Below are positions 1-9,500 of a DNA stretch of 64,000 nt, in pieces. Each line of letters starts with the position of its first letter. Within the stretch, counting starts at the first letter, position 1. Below the pieces are notes generated by a model. It was not told the origin of the DNA. It saw nothing but the letters and a program-made list of their open reading frames with translations, and did not search any database. The translations under genes were made by a program, and so were the position numbers. The stretch is from Actinomycetota bacterium (lineage in GTDB: Bacteria; Actinomycetota; Thermoleophilia; Miltoncostaeales; Miltoncostaeaceae): the NCBI GenBank assembly GCA_020636905.1, contig JACJWX010000001.1, forward strand, positions 1 to 64,000, given 5' to 3'.

Positions 1-274
1 GAGCCGCCCCGGCGCTGCTGTCTTCCGCGGCAGCGGCCGCCATCGGCGCCGATTCGACCCCATCAACCTGCACGCGTCGGCTCCAGAGCGCGGCGCGAGC
101 GAGTTCACGCTCGGCCTGGTCGCCGGCATAGCTGCGAAGGTCGGCGCAATCCCGGAAACGGCTCAGCCCCGCCGACCCCTCGGCGACGTCCGTCCCACCT
201 CCGGTCAGGAATCCCGCGCCGACCGCGCCGATCACCGCGGCGATGGTCGCCACGCTCAGTCCGCCAACTCGCAT
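1..274 (-). CDS. Secreted protein, N-terminal part only (possible beta-propeller family)
   Basis: This gene is cut by the left window edge; only its first 91 residues are present. An ATG at 274 is preceded by GGAGGA at good spacing. The product opens with a short basic end and a hydrophobic glycine/alanine segment (about residues 3-24), consistent with a signal peptide or membrane anchor. A segment FRDCADLRSYAGDQAERELA follows, then an Ala/Ser linker. A CxxL-type opening followed by a low-complexity linker resembles the start of secreted proteins with a C-terminal beta-propeller, but that domain lies outside the window, so the family call is weak. Confidence 0.6.
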   Translation of the reverse strand, partial: MRVGGLSVATIAAVIGAVGAGFLTGGGTDVAEGSAGLSRFRDCADLRSYAGDQAERELARAALWSRRVQVDGVESAPMAAAAAEDSSAGAA

Positions 275-355
275 CAGGTCCTCCGCCGGTTGCTTCGATG
301 TCCGCGTGACCGCGGCATCGTGTATCCGCCGCCGGCGGGGGAACCGTCACACCGG

Positions 356-1174
356 CTACTCCGGCTTCTGCGCCACCGCGTAGAGCTTGTTGAACGTGTA
401 GCGGAATCCGCGGGGCCCCGAGACCGCTTCCATGCCTTCGAGGATGCGTCGCGAATAGTCGTCGAGCTCTTCGGTGGTGAGGTGGCTCGTCACGTGTCCC
501 GCGACGACGCGCATCCGCTCCATGTAGGCCTCGGGTGTGGTGTGGCGGATGCGGCGCTCCATCCAGATGTCGATCGGTTCCAGGCCCGCGTCGAGGAGGT
601 AGTCCTCCATCTGGTCCACGTCTCGCAGCGCGAAGTCGAAGGTGGCGTCCCACTCCGGCGGCGCCGGAGGATCGAGCGCGGCCATCACCTCGCGGTACTC
701 CTGGTCGCCGCCGGTTCCGGAGCAGAGGATTCCCATGACCCCGCCGGGCGCGAGCGGTTCGGCCATCCTGGCGGCGGCACCGGGCTTGTCGGGGAACCAG
801 TGCATGGCCATCGAACTGATCACCACGTCGACGCTCTCCGGCTCCACGCCCATGTCCATCACGTCCCCGTGGCGGATGTCGAGTTCCACGCCCGGGAGTT
901 CACCCTGTCGCCCGCGAAACACGTCGAGCATGCCGTCGGAGAGGTCCACGCCGATGACCCGGCGGATCTGCGGAAACCGCTCGAGCATGATCACCGTGGA
1001 CATCCCCGTGCCGCACCCCACGTCAAGCAGCCGCTCGTACGGGCGGTCGGGGAGTGACGCGACCAGTCGGCGGGCGCCGTCGAAGTTGTGCCGCAGGACG
1101 GCATCGTAGTCGGTGGCGGTGCTGCTGAACCCTTCTCCGACGCCGCGGTTCGCGTCGCGCTGCATGTCGGTCAT
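356..1174 (-). CDS. Class I SAM-dependent methyltransferase
   Basis: A 272-residue cytosolic methyltransferase. SAM-binding motif I reads LLDVGCGTGMS near residue 50, followed by the acidic motif II VIGVDLS and the motif IV region DVVISSMAMHWF. This is the Methyltransf_11/25 fold of small-molecule methyltransferases. The start was placed at the ATG at 1174 because GGAG lies 5 nt upstream; a GTG at 1180 is in frame but overlaps that GGAG. It lies downstream of the glycosidase-like lipoprotein on the same strand with a 75-nt gap. The substrate cannot be read from sequence. Confidence 0.85.
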   Translation of the reverse strand: MTDMQRDANRGVGEGFSSTATDYDAVLRHNFDGARRLVASLPDRPYERLLDVGCGTGMSTVIMLERFPQIRRVIGVDLSDGMLDVFRGRQGELPGVELDIRHGDVMDMGVEPESVDVVISSMAMHWFPDKPGAAARMAEPLAPGGVMGILCSGTGGDQEYREVMAALDPPAPPEWDATFDFALRDVDQMEDYLLDAGLEPIDIWMERRIRHTTPEAYMERMRVVAGHVTSHLTTEELDDYSRRILEGMEAVSGPRGFRYTFNKLYAVAQKPE

Positions 1175-1249
1175 CGTCACTCCAGGACGCTTCAGTTGTC
1201 GTTTCTGAAGGGTGACAAACTCGCGCGTCGGGCGCCGGGCGCGTGCGGA

Positions 1250-3280
1250 TCAGGGAGCCAGCTCGGCGAAGGCTTCGGCGACCACCTCGAGCCCCGCCTT
1301 CGGCCGCTCCCGGTATCCGGTTCGGTTCCAGCGCGGCCAGGTGTAGTGCACGTCGGTCGCCGGTTGATCGTCGGCGACCAGTCGCAGGCGAAGCCCGCCG
1401 ATCGGCACCATCCGGGCGGGGACGCCCGGGCCCAGCGCCGTCCGTGCCGAGGGGTCTGCAAGGCCGACCATCGACCAGGGGAGGCGCAGCCGCAGCGTGC
1501 GGCGCTCGGCGTCCACCTGCCAGGTGGCGCGGGAGTCGACGTCGGCGGCGTCGGGATCCCAGTTGCCGCGGAGTAACGCTCCGACGTTCTGGAACTCGGC
1601 CGGAAGGGTGCGGCCGCGGTGCCGGTACTCCCGGTTGGTGATGAGCTCGTACGTCACCCACGGCGTCCCCTGGTCGGGACGGTAGGGGCGGGCGGGGGTG
1701 TCCAGGCGGATCGGGTCGAGTTCGGTGCGCACCCACACCTGCGCACGCCCCTGCTCGACCTCGACGTCGACGCGGTAGTCGGCTCCGGATGGAATGGGCA
1801 CGGTGTCGACTTCGAGCCGCGCCCGCCCGGGCAGGGCATCTCGGAACGTGGTGTCGATGTGGACCCACGACGCGTCGGCCCAGACGTGCTGGTAGGACAC
1901 CGGGCCGTCCGCCGGTTGCACCTCGTGCCCGCCGTCCACGATCGGGTCCGGATCGGTGGCCACCATCCCGAACCACTGCTCGTTCGTGAGCGGGTCATGC
2001 CACAGCTGCCGGCGTTCCGGGTCCTGATGTTCCATCGTGTTCCAGGTGCGCTTGAACCACTCGTCGGTCCACGCGAAGACGAATCCACCGCCCAGTCCGA
2101 TGTGGTCGAACATGCGCAGCATGTCGGCGTCCATCCGCATCGATTCGGCCTCGGAGTGGCCACCCTGGTCACGCCCGTTCGTGCCGGCGTGTGCCGAACC
2201 GAGCGAGGAAGGAACCCCGAACTCGGTCACCAGCAGCGGCATGTGGGGCGCGAAGTGCTCCTTGAGGCTGCGGAGGTAGCCCGCGTACGGATCGGTGCGT
2301 CCATTCCAGCGCGTGTCCTGCAGGCCGGGTTCGTAGCGCTGGAAGTCCGGGTAGTACGGGTAGGCGTGGAAGCTGGCGAAGGTCCCCGCGGGCCAGCGCC
2401 GGGTGGGGAGGACGTGGGTGGCGTCGACACCGACGAGGTCCTCGGTCGCGTTGGGTTCGTCGGGATGGGACAGCGGATCCGTGGTCGGCCAGTTCGCGAA
2501 CGCGATGGGCACGCTCACCCCGCGGCCGGTTTCGAGGCCGGCCAGCAGGTCCATGTGCCTGGCGATCCAGCGTTCGGTTGCGCTCGCGTCCGACGTCGCG
2601 CGGAACCACCGGCCGGCCCGGTACCGGGCGTGCCTGGCGAGCCGGTTGGTCTGCACGGTGCCCGCCGGATCCCACTCCACCCCGATGATCCAGGCGGCGA
2701 TCCAGGGCGACACGTCGGTGCGGTAGCGGCCGTGCGCGCGCCCACGGATGGGCGGACGCCGCAGGTCACCGTGCACGGCGGCCGAGATGGCGCGGATCTC
2801 GTCGCCGAAGGCGCGGTCGACATGCGGTGAATAGAGGGTGTTCCCGGGTTCGTTGTAGGTCTCGTCGGGCAGGTAGACGCCCTGCACCAGGTACAGCGGC
2901 GCCTGCGGGTGCGCCCGGTTGTACGCATCGAGTTCCTCGTAGAACGCGGGCGGGTGCAGCGTGTAGACACGCACCACGCGTGTCCCGAGTTCGCCCATCT
3001 GCGCCAGCCAGCGGCGGTAGTCCCGACGCGTGATCGTGGCGATCTCGCCGGGCTGGTGCAGCGGGGTGGTGCTGCCCAGGTTCACACCCGGCAGGAACGT
3101 CTTGTCGCCCGAGGCGGTGTGCAGGCGAAACCCGTCCGCGTCGGATTCGGCGACCATGGAGAGCCCGTCGCGGGTGACCGGCGCGGGTCGCCAGTCCGTC
3201 GGCTCCGGGGTGCTCGATCCGCCGCATCCCACGATGGTTGCGGTCACCACGATGCACAACAGCAGCAGGAATGGCCTCAT
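1250..3280 (-). CDS. Lipoprotein with TIM-barrel glycoside-hydrolase-like domain
   Basis: A 676-residue exported protein. The start at 3280 gives a clean lipoprotein signal peptide, MRPFLLLLCIVVTATIVGC, whose lipobox cysteine would be lipid-modified. The region from about residue 60 to 430 looks like a (beta/alpha)8 glycosidase: WIIGVEWDP offers a candidate acid/base Glu and LLVTEFGVPSS a candidate nucleophile Glu, with FHAYPYYPDF between them. The C-terminal 200 residues look beta-rich and could bind carbohydrate. The same frame stays open upstream to 3385, but that extension would hide the signal peptide. Substrate and exact GH family are unknown. Confidence 0.75.
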   Translation of the reverse strand: MRPFLLLLCIVVTATIVGCGGSSTPEPTDWRPAPVTRDGLSMVAESDADGFRLHTASGDKTFLPGVNLGSTTPLHQPGEIATITRRDYRRWLAQMGELGTRVVRVYTLHPPAFYEELDAYNRAHPQAPLYLVQGVYLPDETYNEPGNTLYSPHVDRAFGDEIRAISAAVHGDLRRPPIRGRAHGRYRTDVSPWIAAWIIGVEWDPAGTVQTNRLARHARYRAGRWFRATSDASATERWIARHMDLLAGLETGRGVSVPIAFANWPTTDPLSHPDEPNATEDLVGVDATHVLPTRRWPAGTFASFHAYPYYPDFQRYEPGLQDTRWNGRTDPYAGYLRSLKEHFAPHMPLLVTEFGVPSSLGSAHAGTNGRDQGGHSEAESMRMDADMLRMFDHIGLGGGFVFAWTDEWFKRTWNTMEHQDPERRQLWHDPLTNEQWFGMVATDPDPIVDGGHEVQPADGPVSYQHVWADASWVHIDTTFRDALPGRARLEVDTVPIPSGADYRVDVEVEQGRAQVWVRTELDPIRLDTPARPYRPDQGTPWVTYELITNREYRHRGRTLPAEFQNVGALLRGNWDPDAADVDSRATWQVDAERRTLRLRLPWSMVGLADPSARTALGPGVPARMVPIGGLRLRLVADDQPATDVHYTWPRWNRTGYRERPKAGLEVVAEAFAELAP

Positions 3281-3419
3281 CGGCGCCACCGGGCCTGTAT
3301 CGGCCGTGGCGGCGTCGAATGAAGGCCGGCTCCTCGGACGTTCCGGGGACGTGCCGTCGGCGGCGCCCCCGGAACGGCGGCTCATGCGACCGGCGCAGGA
3401 ACCGTCGGACGACTCCCCG

Positions 3420-4013
3420 CTACGCCTTCAGGCTGAACGGCGGGTAGGCGTCGGTGATGAGCAGGAACGCGTACGCGCTCACGCGCAGCCACCAGCGCAT
3501 GACGCCCTCCACGTAGTCGAACAGTCCGCGCGGGTAGCGGCCCGTGAACAGGATCGCGAACCACGCGAAGATCGTCGCGAAGAACGCACCGATCGACAGG
3601 ACGATCAACACGATGTAGTGCGGGATCGCCAGGAACCACTTGACCAGTGGCAGCCAGCGGTTGAGATCCCGCTCGACATCGGGGTAGTCCAACTCGAGGT
3701 GGACGTACTGGTCGTCGTCGGTGGCCGGGTAGCGATCCGACATCAGCGCGGAATACGCCGACACCCTGCTCGTGAACCGCGACAGCTGCAGCTCGAAATC
3801 GAACCACCATCTCGGGTACTTGCGCCGGAACAGCACCATCAGCAGCACCGGCAGGAACAGCGCTCCACCCCAGCTCGCATCGCTGTTGCTGAGCAGGGTG
3901 GCGACGATGGCGATCGGGATCACGAAGAAGATCCGCAGCGCGGTGGAAAGCCGATCCAGCTGGCGATCCGGATAGTCGATCGACAGCCGTGCGGCATAGG
4001 TCGAATTGGCCAT
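3420..4013 (-). CDS. DUF4389-family membrane protein
   Basis: A 197-residue integral membrane protein. AGGAGGT stands 6 nt before the ATG at 4013, which fixes the start although the frame is open further upstream. Two domains of similar pattern each have a hydrophobic double segment followed by an aromatic-rich amphipathic stretch: residues 18-60 with FRRKYPRWWFDF, and residues 125-175 with LFTGRYPRGLFDYVEGVMRW. This repeated layout is typical of DUF4389 proteins. Function is unknown. It ends 139 nt before the lipoprotein start and may be co-transcribed with it. Confidence 0.85.
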   Translation of the reverse strand: MANSTYAARLSIDYPDRQLDRLSTALRIFFVIPIAIVATLLSNSDASWGGALFLPVLLMVLFRRKYPRWWFDFELQLSRFTSRVSAYSALMSDRYPATDDDQYVHLELDYPDVERDLNRWLPLVKWFLAIPHYIVLIVLSIGAFFATIFAWFAILFTGRYPRGLFDYVEGVMRWWLRVSAYAFLLITDAYPPFSLKA

Positions 4014-4164
4014 GATGCACCTCCTGCGTCCATTCTCCGCCGCCCGACCCGCCCGCGAAACCGGGGTTGGACGGATGTGACAGGTGCGGGCCCTCCCCCG
4101 GACGCTCATCGTGACCACGGTGCCGGATCACCGCCGCGGGCGCACGGACACGGGCGACTTGGAC

Positions 4165-4195
4165 AAGCCTTTACCGGGCCCGGTGGCTTTTCTTG
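4165..4195 (+). terminator. Hairpin followed by T-tract upstream of the ApbE operon
   Basis: AAGCC (4165-4169) pairs with GGCTT (4185-4189). Inside them, after a TTT bulge, ACCGGGCCCGGT is self-complementary. TTTTCTT follows directly. This looks like a plus-strand intrinsic terminator, yet no plus-strand gene lies upstream in the window. It could be an attenuator in the leader of the downstream operon, whose first start is 77 nt further on. No riboswitch aptamer was recognised in the leader. Confidence 0.4.
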
Positions 4196-4271
4196 AGCTC
4201 GTTGCACCACCTCGAATCGCGATCGTCCGATCATCCGGATGGAAGCCCACTCTCCCCCAAGGAGGTCGCAC

Positions 4272-4649
4272 GTGCATTCCATCCACCGCACCGTGATCGC
4301 CGCGATCATCGGTCTCGCCGCGGTCGCCGGCGTGGTCGGCCTGACCCGGACGCTCGACCTCGGTGCGTCCAGCCAGGCGACGGCGACCGTGAGCCCCGCG
4401 GTCATCGCCAAGCGCACCAAGAAGCTCGACCGGTTCGAGGCCTCACTGCGCAAGGCCCGCAACAGTCGCCCGCCCGCGCTGCCGCCGCTCCCGGAATACC
4501 CGTCCGTCGCGACCTCGAGTCCCGCGCCGACGCAGGCACCCACGCAGGCTGTGACCTACGTGCGGCCCCCGCTGCGTGTGGTGGTCGTTCCGCGCTCGGG
4601 TGGCGAACACGACGATCACCACGAGGGATCGGAGGGATGGGATGACTAA
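4272..4649 (+). CDS. Small membrane-anchored secreted protein
   Basis: A 125-residue protein starting at a GTG with AAGGAGGT 5 nt upstream. A single hydrophobic segment (about residues 7-24) anchors it with the rest outside. The external part has a basic helix (KRTKKLDRFEASLRKAR), a Pro/Thr-rich stretch and a His/Asp/Glu-rich C-terminus (GGEHDDHHEG) that could bind metal. It is the first gene of a four-gene operon ending in ApbE and a ferric-reductase-like protein, and its end overlaps the next start by 8 nt. No family was recognised; a structural or metal-capturing role in that electron-transfer unit is a guess. Confidence 0.8.
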   Translation: MHSIHRTVIAAIIGLAAVAGVVGLTRTLDLGASSQATATVSPAVIAKRTKKLDRFEASLRKARNSRPPALPPLPEYPSVATSSPAPTQAPTQAVTYVRPPLRVVVVPRSGGEHDDHHEGSEGWDD

Positions 4650-5007
4650 GCACGTCGTCCGTGCGTATGCCGCCGCGGCGGCCGTTCTCGTGCTCTTCCT
4701 GGCATGGGCGGTCATCTCGGCGAACCCCTGGGCGACCCCCGAAGCGAAGGTCGATCAGCGGCTCACCGCGCTCAACACCAGGGAGGCCGCGCTGCGGCGC
4801 GAGGCCGTTCAGGTGCAGCGTCTGGTCAAGCGCCGCGAGACCGTCTACCGCATCCGTCTGGCCAGTCGCAATCGTCAGATCGCGCAGATCGAGCAGGCCC
4901 ACCAGCGTGACGTGGCCGCCGCAAGGGCCGCCGCCGCGCGCGCCTACACCGCACCGTCGGTCTCGGTCGTTCGTCTTCCCGCCGTCACCGTCACGAGGAC
5001 GTCGTAG
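4642..5007 (+). CDS. Membrane-anchored coiled-coil protein
   Basis: A 121-residue protein with one N-terminal membrane segment (about residues 9-28). A charged Arg/Ala/Glu/Gln-rich helix (about 35-100) is likely to form a coiled coil, and a short Ser/Val/Thr tail follows. GGAGGG precedes the ATG at 4642. It overlaps the gene before by 8 nt and the ApbE gene after by 1 nt, so it is translated from the same message. Family not recognised. By position it may be a scaffold or partner of the ferric-reductase-like protein, but the sequence alone does not prove this. Confidence 0.8.
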   Translation: MTKHVVRAYAAAAAVLVLFLAWAVISANPWATPEAKVDQRLTALNTREAALRREAVQVQRLVKRRETVYRIRLASRNRQIAQIEQAHQRDVAAARAAAARAYTAPSVSVVRLPAVTVTRTS

Positions 5008-5882
5008 TGGAGCGTCGCGAGATCCAGGCCATGGGCACGACGGTCGAGATGTTCGTCGACGCAGCGGCCGGCGAGGCGGTCGCGCGGGCGTTCGACGAGG
5101 CGTGCGCCGAGATCGAACGGCTCGAGGCGCTCCTGTCCCGGTTCCGGTCCGAATCGGAACTGTCCCGGCTCAACCGCCGCGGGCGGCTGCGGGCCGGCGA
5201 CGACCTGTTCGCGGTCGTCGCGCTCGCGCTCCAGGCCCGGGCGAGTTCGGACGGGCGCTTCGACCCCACCGTCCACGACGCGATGGTCGCGGCGGGGTAC
5301 GACCGCACGTTCGACGACGTGCCCGCCGAGGCGCCGCCGCCCCCGGGAGCGGCCGCACCCGGCGGCGGCGAGTTCCGCATCGATCCTGATCGCCGCGAAA
5401 TCACCCTGGGTCCGGGAGTGCGCCTGGATCTGGGGGGCATCGCCAAGGGGTATGTGGTCGACCGGGTGGCCGAGCGGCTTGCCGCGGTCGGACCATGTCT
5501 GGTGAACGCCGGCGGCGACATCAGGATCGCCGGACCCGCACGCCGTGATCCCTGGCCCGTCGGTGTCGAGGCACCGGGGGAGCCGCTCGTGATCGGCCTC
5601 CACGAGGGTGCCGTCGCCACATCCGGCCGTGATCGGCGCCGCTGGCGTCGCGGTGGCGACGAGCAGCACCATCTCATCGACCCTTCGATCGGCCGTCCGG
5701 CCGATGGCGACCTGCGCACCGTCACGGTCGTCGCGGAGGACGCCTGCCGGGCCGAGGTGCTCGCCAAGTCGCTCTTCCTTCGCGGCGCGCGGGAGGCGCG
5801 GGTCGAGGCCGACGCCCTCGGAGTGCCGTGCGTGCTGGTCACCGACGATGACCGCGTGGTCCTGGCAGGAGGACTCTCATGA
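5007..5882 (+). CDS. apbE: FAD:protein FMN transferase (ApbE family)
   Basis: A 291-residue ApbE-family enzyme, which attaches FMN from FAD through a phosphoester bond to Thr/Ser of exported electron-transfer proteins. Family hallmarks are MGTTVEMFV near the N-terminus, DGRFDPTV (about 90), LDLGGIAKGYVVDRV (about 142), and ATSGRDRRRW with HHLIDPSIGRPADG (about 205-230) for Mg/FAD binding. No signal peptide is obvious, so it may act on the cytosolic face or use another export route. The GTG start overlaps the previous stop (TAGTG), and the next gene overlaps by ATGA. No FMN-binding-domain substrate is encoded in this window. Confidence 0.93.
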   Translation: MERREIQAMGTTVEMFVDAAAGEAVARAFDEACAEIERLEALLSRFRSESELSRLNRRGRLRAGDDLFAVVALALQARASSDGRFDPTVHDAMVAAGYDRTFDDVPAEAPPPPGAAAPGGGEFRIDPDRREITLGPGVRLDLGGIAKGYVVDRVAERLAAVGPCLVNAGGDIRIAGPARRDPWPVGVEAPGEPLVIGLHEGAVATSGRDRRRWRRGGDEQHHLIDPSIGRPADGDLRTVTVVAEDACRAEVLAKSLFLRGAREARVEADALGVPCVLVTDDDRVVLAGGLS

Positions 5883-6502
5883 AGACCGATCCGACCATCT
5901 GGATCCTCGCCCGCGCGACCGGCATCCTCGCCTACGCGCTGCTGACGACCACGGTGCTCGCCGGCCTCACGGCGCGGTCGCGGCCCCTGAAGAAGCTCAA
6001 CGCGGCGATCACCGTCGACGTGCATCGCTTCATGTCGCTGCTGGCGCTGCTGGCGACCGGCCTTCACGGGATCCTGCTCACGCTGGACACCGCGGAGCCC
6101 ATCCCGATCGCCGCACTGCTGGTGCCGGGTGCCTCGCCGTACCGGCCCGTCTGGGTCGCCGCCGGCGTGCTCGCCGCCGAAGTGATGATCCTCGTGCACC
6201 TCTCGTTCCGGTTCCGTGCACGCATCGGCGTGAAGAACTGGCGACGGCTGCACTACGTGACCTATCTCGCGTTCGCGGGTGCCACCGGTCACGGGCTGCT
6301 GGCCGGCACCGACAGTGCGCGTCCCTGGGCGCTGGCGATGTACGTCGCCGCGACCGGTGCCGTCGCCGCGCTCACCGCGTGGCGCATCACCACGCCGCCG
6401 CGGAAGGCGTCGCCGAAGGCGCAGGGTCGGCGCCCCGCGGCGACCGGGGAGCCGTTGCCCGCGTCCGCCGCCGGGCGGGCCGGGGCCGGTGCCCGCCGCT
6501 GA
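5879..6502 (+). CDS. Ferric reductase-like transmembrane protein
   Basis: A 207-residue protein with about five membrane segments of the ferric-reductase-like heme-binding domain (MsrQ/FRE-type core). Histidines in the segments VDVHRFMSLL, TGLHGILL, LVHLSF, LHYVTYL and ATGHGLL are candidate axial ligands for one or two b-hemes. There is no FAD/NAD(P)H-binding C-terminal domain; the protein ends in an Ala/Arg-rich tail. The ATGA overlap with apbE implies translational coupling and a shared electron-transfer role. Its redox partner could be the two small anchored proteins upstream or a protein outside the window. Confidence 0.85.
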   Translation: MKTDPTIWILARATGILAYALLTTTVLAGLTARSRPLKKLNAAITVDVHRFMSLLALLATGLHGILLTLDTAEPIPIAALLVPGASPYRPVWVAAGVLAAEVMILVHLSFRFRARIGVKNWRRLHYVTYLAFAGATGHGLLAGTDSARPWALAMYVAATGAVAALTAWRITTPPRKASPKAQGRRPAATGEPLPASAAGRAGAGARR

Positions 6503-6509
6503 ACTCGGG

Positions 6510-6540
6510 GGCGGCCTGATCCGCGTGGGGTCAGGCCGCC
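6510..6540. terminator. Bidirectional terminator hairpin
   Basis: GGCGGCCTGA (6510-6519) and TCAGGCCGCC (6531-6540) form a perfect 10-bp stem around an 11-nt loop. It sits between the convergent ends of the ferric-reductase operon and the large secreted protein. No long T-tract follows, as is common in high-GC bacteria. Confidence 0.65.
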
Positions 6541-6567
6541 TTCGGGACGGGGGCCCGGTCGCCGGCG

Positions 6568-9500
6568 TCAGCGCGATCGCGCCGCCCGCAGTGTGGACCG
6601 CACCGTCTTCCCCCGACGACCGTCCCGGCCGATGGCCGTGACGGAGACCGTCACCGAGCGCCCGCGGATGCCGGGGATTGTGGCGCGTCGGGCGCGGGCG
6701 GCGAGCAGGCGCGAGATCACGGGCCCCCCGGGAACCCTCACGAGCAGGCGTTGCGCGCTCGCATTCGCACCGGGTGTCCAGCTGATCACGGCCGACGATC
6801 CACTGCGGCGGATTCTGAGCTTGGCCGCGCGCCCGAGGGCGGGTGGCTGCGGAGCGACATAGGTCGCCACCGTGCGCTCCTCCCGCACGAGGTCATTCTG
6901 GATCAGCTGGGCGACGATCCGACGCCGACCCCCGGGACCCGGGCCGGGCGTGAATCGCCGCCGGTGTGATCCCTGCCGGGCGGTCATGAGCACTCGCGTG
7001 CCCGCTGCTCCACGCTCGAGGAATCGCACGGCCTGATCGCGGGCGAAGCCCGTCCGGTAGGCGAGCGTGCGCGTCCGGCCCCTACCGCTCACGCGGACGC
7101 CGGCAACCGTCGGCGGGACCGCCTCGCGGGACACCGACAGTTCCGTGATGAGGGCGCTGCCGGCGTTCGTCCGCACCGTCCAGCGTCCGGCGGCCGGTTG
7201 CGCCACGGCCAGGTAACGCGCCTTCGACCGCGAGTCGACGAAGGTCGCGTCAGGCGTGGTCGCCGACCCATCCGGTGCCACGAGTTGCACGTCGGGAGCC
7301 GCTGAGGACCCGATCACCCGGAAGGTGACGCCCTTGCCGGCCACGAGATCGGCAGTGGCCTCCGGGACCGGTGCCGCGTCCGTCTGGAGTTGCCGGGTTC
7401 CGGGGACCGCGTACCGCGACGCGTAGCAATTGAGCAGCCAGACCTCGGGGATGGTGTCACCCCAGACGAGCCCCGCACCCCGTGGCGGGGTCACGGTGAA
7501 CGGCGCGACCGGTATCGGGACCGGGGTGGGCACCACGCCGCGGCACACCGCGATTCCCTTTGACGAAACGGTCGCGGCGAAGCCGTCCAGGCAGACCTCC
7601 GATCCGAGATCCATGCACGTCTCGCCGGACCCGGACACGGAGAACTGCCCGGCGGGCGCGTCCAGCCATCCGTTGATCCGGCTCTTGATCGTGAAGATGC
7701 CGAACGTCGGGCCGCTCTCGAGGTCCAGGCTGGCGTAGCCGTCGGACGTGATCCTGACCTGGCCGGTACCGATCCTGATTCCGCTGGCCGTGAAGGTGCC
7801 CTGGCCGGACAGGAGCAGCGGATTGGTGAGCCGCGCCGTGAGCCGACCCTCGAGCTGCGCGGCCGAGACGTCCTTCGCGGCTCCGGCCACCTCGACCTTG
7901 AAGGTGCCGTCGACCTGGGGAGGGGAAAGCTGGAGTCCGCCACCCAGTGAGGTCAGGCTCAGTCCCGGGAACAAGACGACCCCGGGGTACGGGAGGTCCA
8001 CACGGAACGTGGCGGCCCGGAATCCGTCCGGACTGCCGAACCGGATCGAGCCGCAAACGCCTGGCCCGCTTCGGGGTGGCGGCAGCTGCAGCTCGAAGAC
8101 CCCGGCCCACTCTTTGGGCTGGGCCTGTGCACCGGACGATGCCGGGACCAGGCAATCGCCGAGCGTGGTACCGCCCTCGAGCCGATATTGCACCTGCATG
8201 CGCCGCAGCGTGGCCGGACCGAGCTGCACGCCGTCCGCGCGGAATTCGAGCGAATCCAGCACCAGGCCCGCACGGTTGTTGGCGATGAGCACCGCCGAGC
8301 CACGGACGTCGCCGAACTGCTTCGGCAACTCCAGACTCACCGGAATCCGGACTCCGTCCGGTGGCGCGAGCGTGATGTCGATGTCGCCTCTGACCGGGAA
8401 CCCGAGCAGATCCGGCTTGAACACCTTTTCGCCGAAGGTGGCGAGCACGGCGCCCGCACGCTTCCCCGACGCATCGAGGTCGAGGCGGCCCCTGAAGAGG
8501 GTGATGTCCGGCACTCCGGGCGACCGCAGGAACACCGAGACCGTTCCGGTGCTGCGGATGGTTCGGGCGCGCAGGTCGATCTGCACCTGCACGCCGGGAT
8601 TCGGAACGATTTCCAGCCCGTTGAGCGCGAGGGGCGCCTCACTGACCTTCACGCCCGGGGTGGTGGCGTTGAGGAAGCATCCGAGTCCGTTCGCGAAGAG
8701 CGCCTGCACGGCCGGGCCGAGCTGGATCTTGCCGCATGCCACGGCCACGTCGGCGGGGAGCGCCCCGCTCCCGGGCTGCCCGCCGAGGCCGGGTCGGCCC
8801 GTGGGGATCGGTGTGCCGAACGCCGACAGGAGGATCCGCCGATCGACGGTGTCCTGGACGAGGACGCCGCCACCGTCGTCGGTGGCGTCGGCGGTCAGGA
8901 AGAGTCCCTCTTCGGTGCTGATCAACGTCGGCGCGCCGCGCACGGGTCCGGTGGGCGGGATGCGGTCGCGCATCCAGATTCCCCGGGTGATCCCCTCGGC
9001 GCCCTTCCAAACCACCGAGGTCGTCCCGTCCGGATGGCCGATCGGCACCACGCCCACGCCCACCGTTCCGGTCGAGATCGTGCGCGCCGCTCCGGTGGCG
9101 AGATCGCGCAGCTCCAGGTCGCCGCTGCCGCCGGGCTTCTGGTCGGTCACCTGGAGGCGGCCGCCGGCGGACGTGATCTCCGGACCGATTCCGGGGAACG
9201 AGGTCGGCGCTCCCCAGGTGGCGGGGTCGTTCACGTTGCCCTGACCGGACCATGTTCGGACGTAGGACGTGGTCCCGAGGTCGTGGTACGCGACGCTCGG
9301 CACACCGTTCGCCACCGACATCCGCCCTTCGACGAAGTCCCCTTCCGCGAGGACCGCGGCGGTGGGCTGGAAGCCACCGCCCGAGACCGCTGAGAACCTG
9401 ATTCCCCCGGTCTGGACGTTGGACACCACGCCGACCGACAGGTTGTTGGCATCGGCTCCGAACGTCACCGCGTTTCCACCCAGCGTGGCGATCCCCACGA

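Noticed and set aside
4014..4271. FMN riboswitch upstream of the ApbE operon
   Set aside because: The flavin link made it attractive, but none of the conserved aptamer segments can be found; only a terminator-like hairpin is present.
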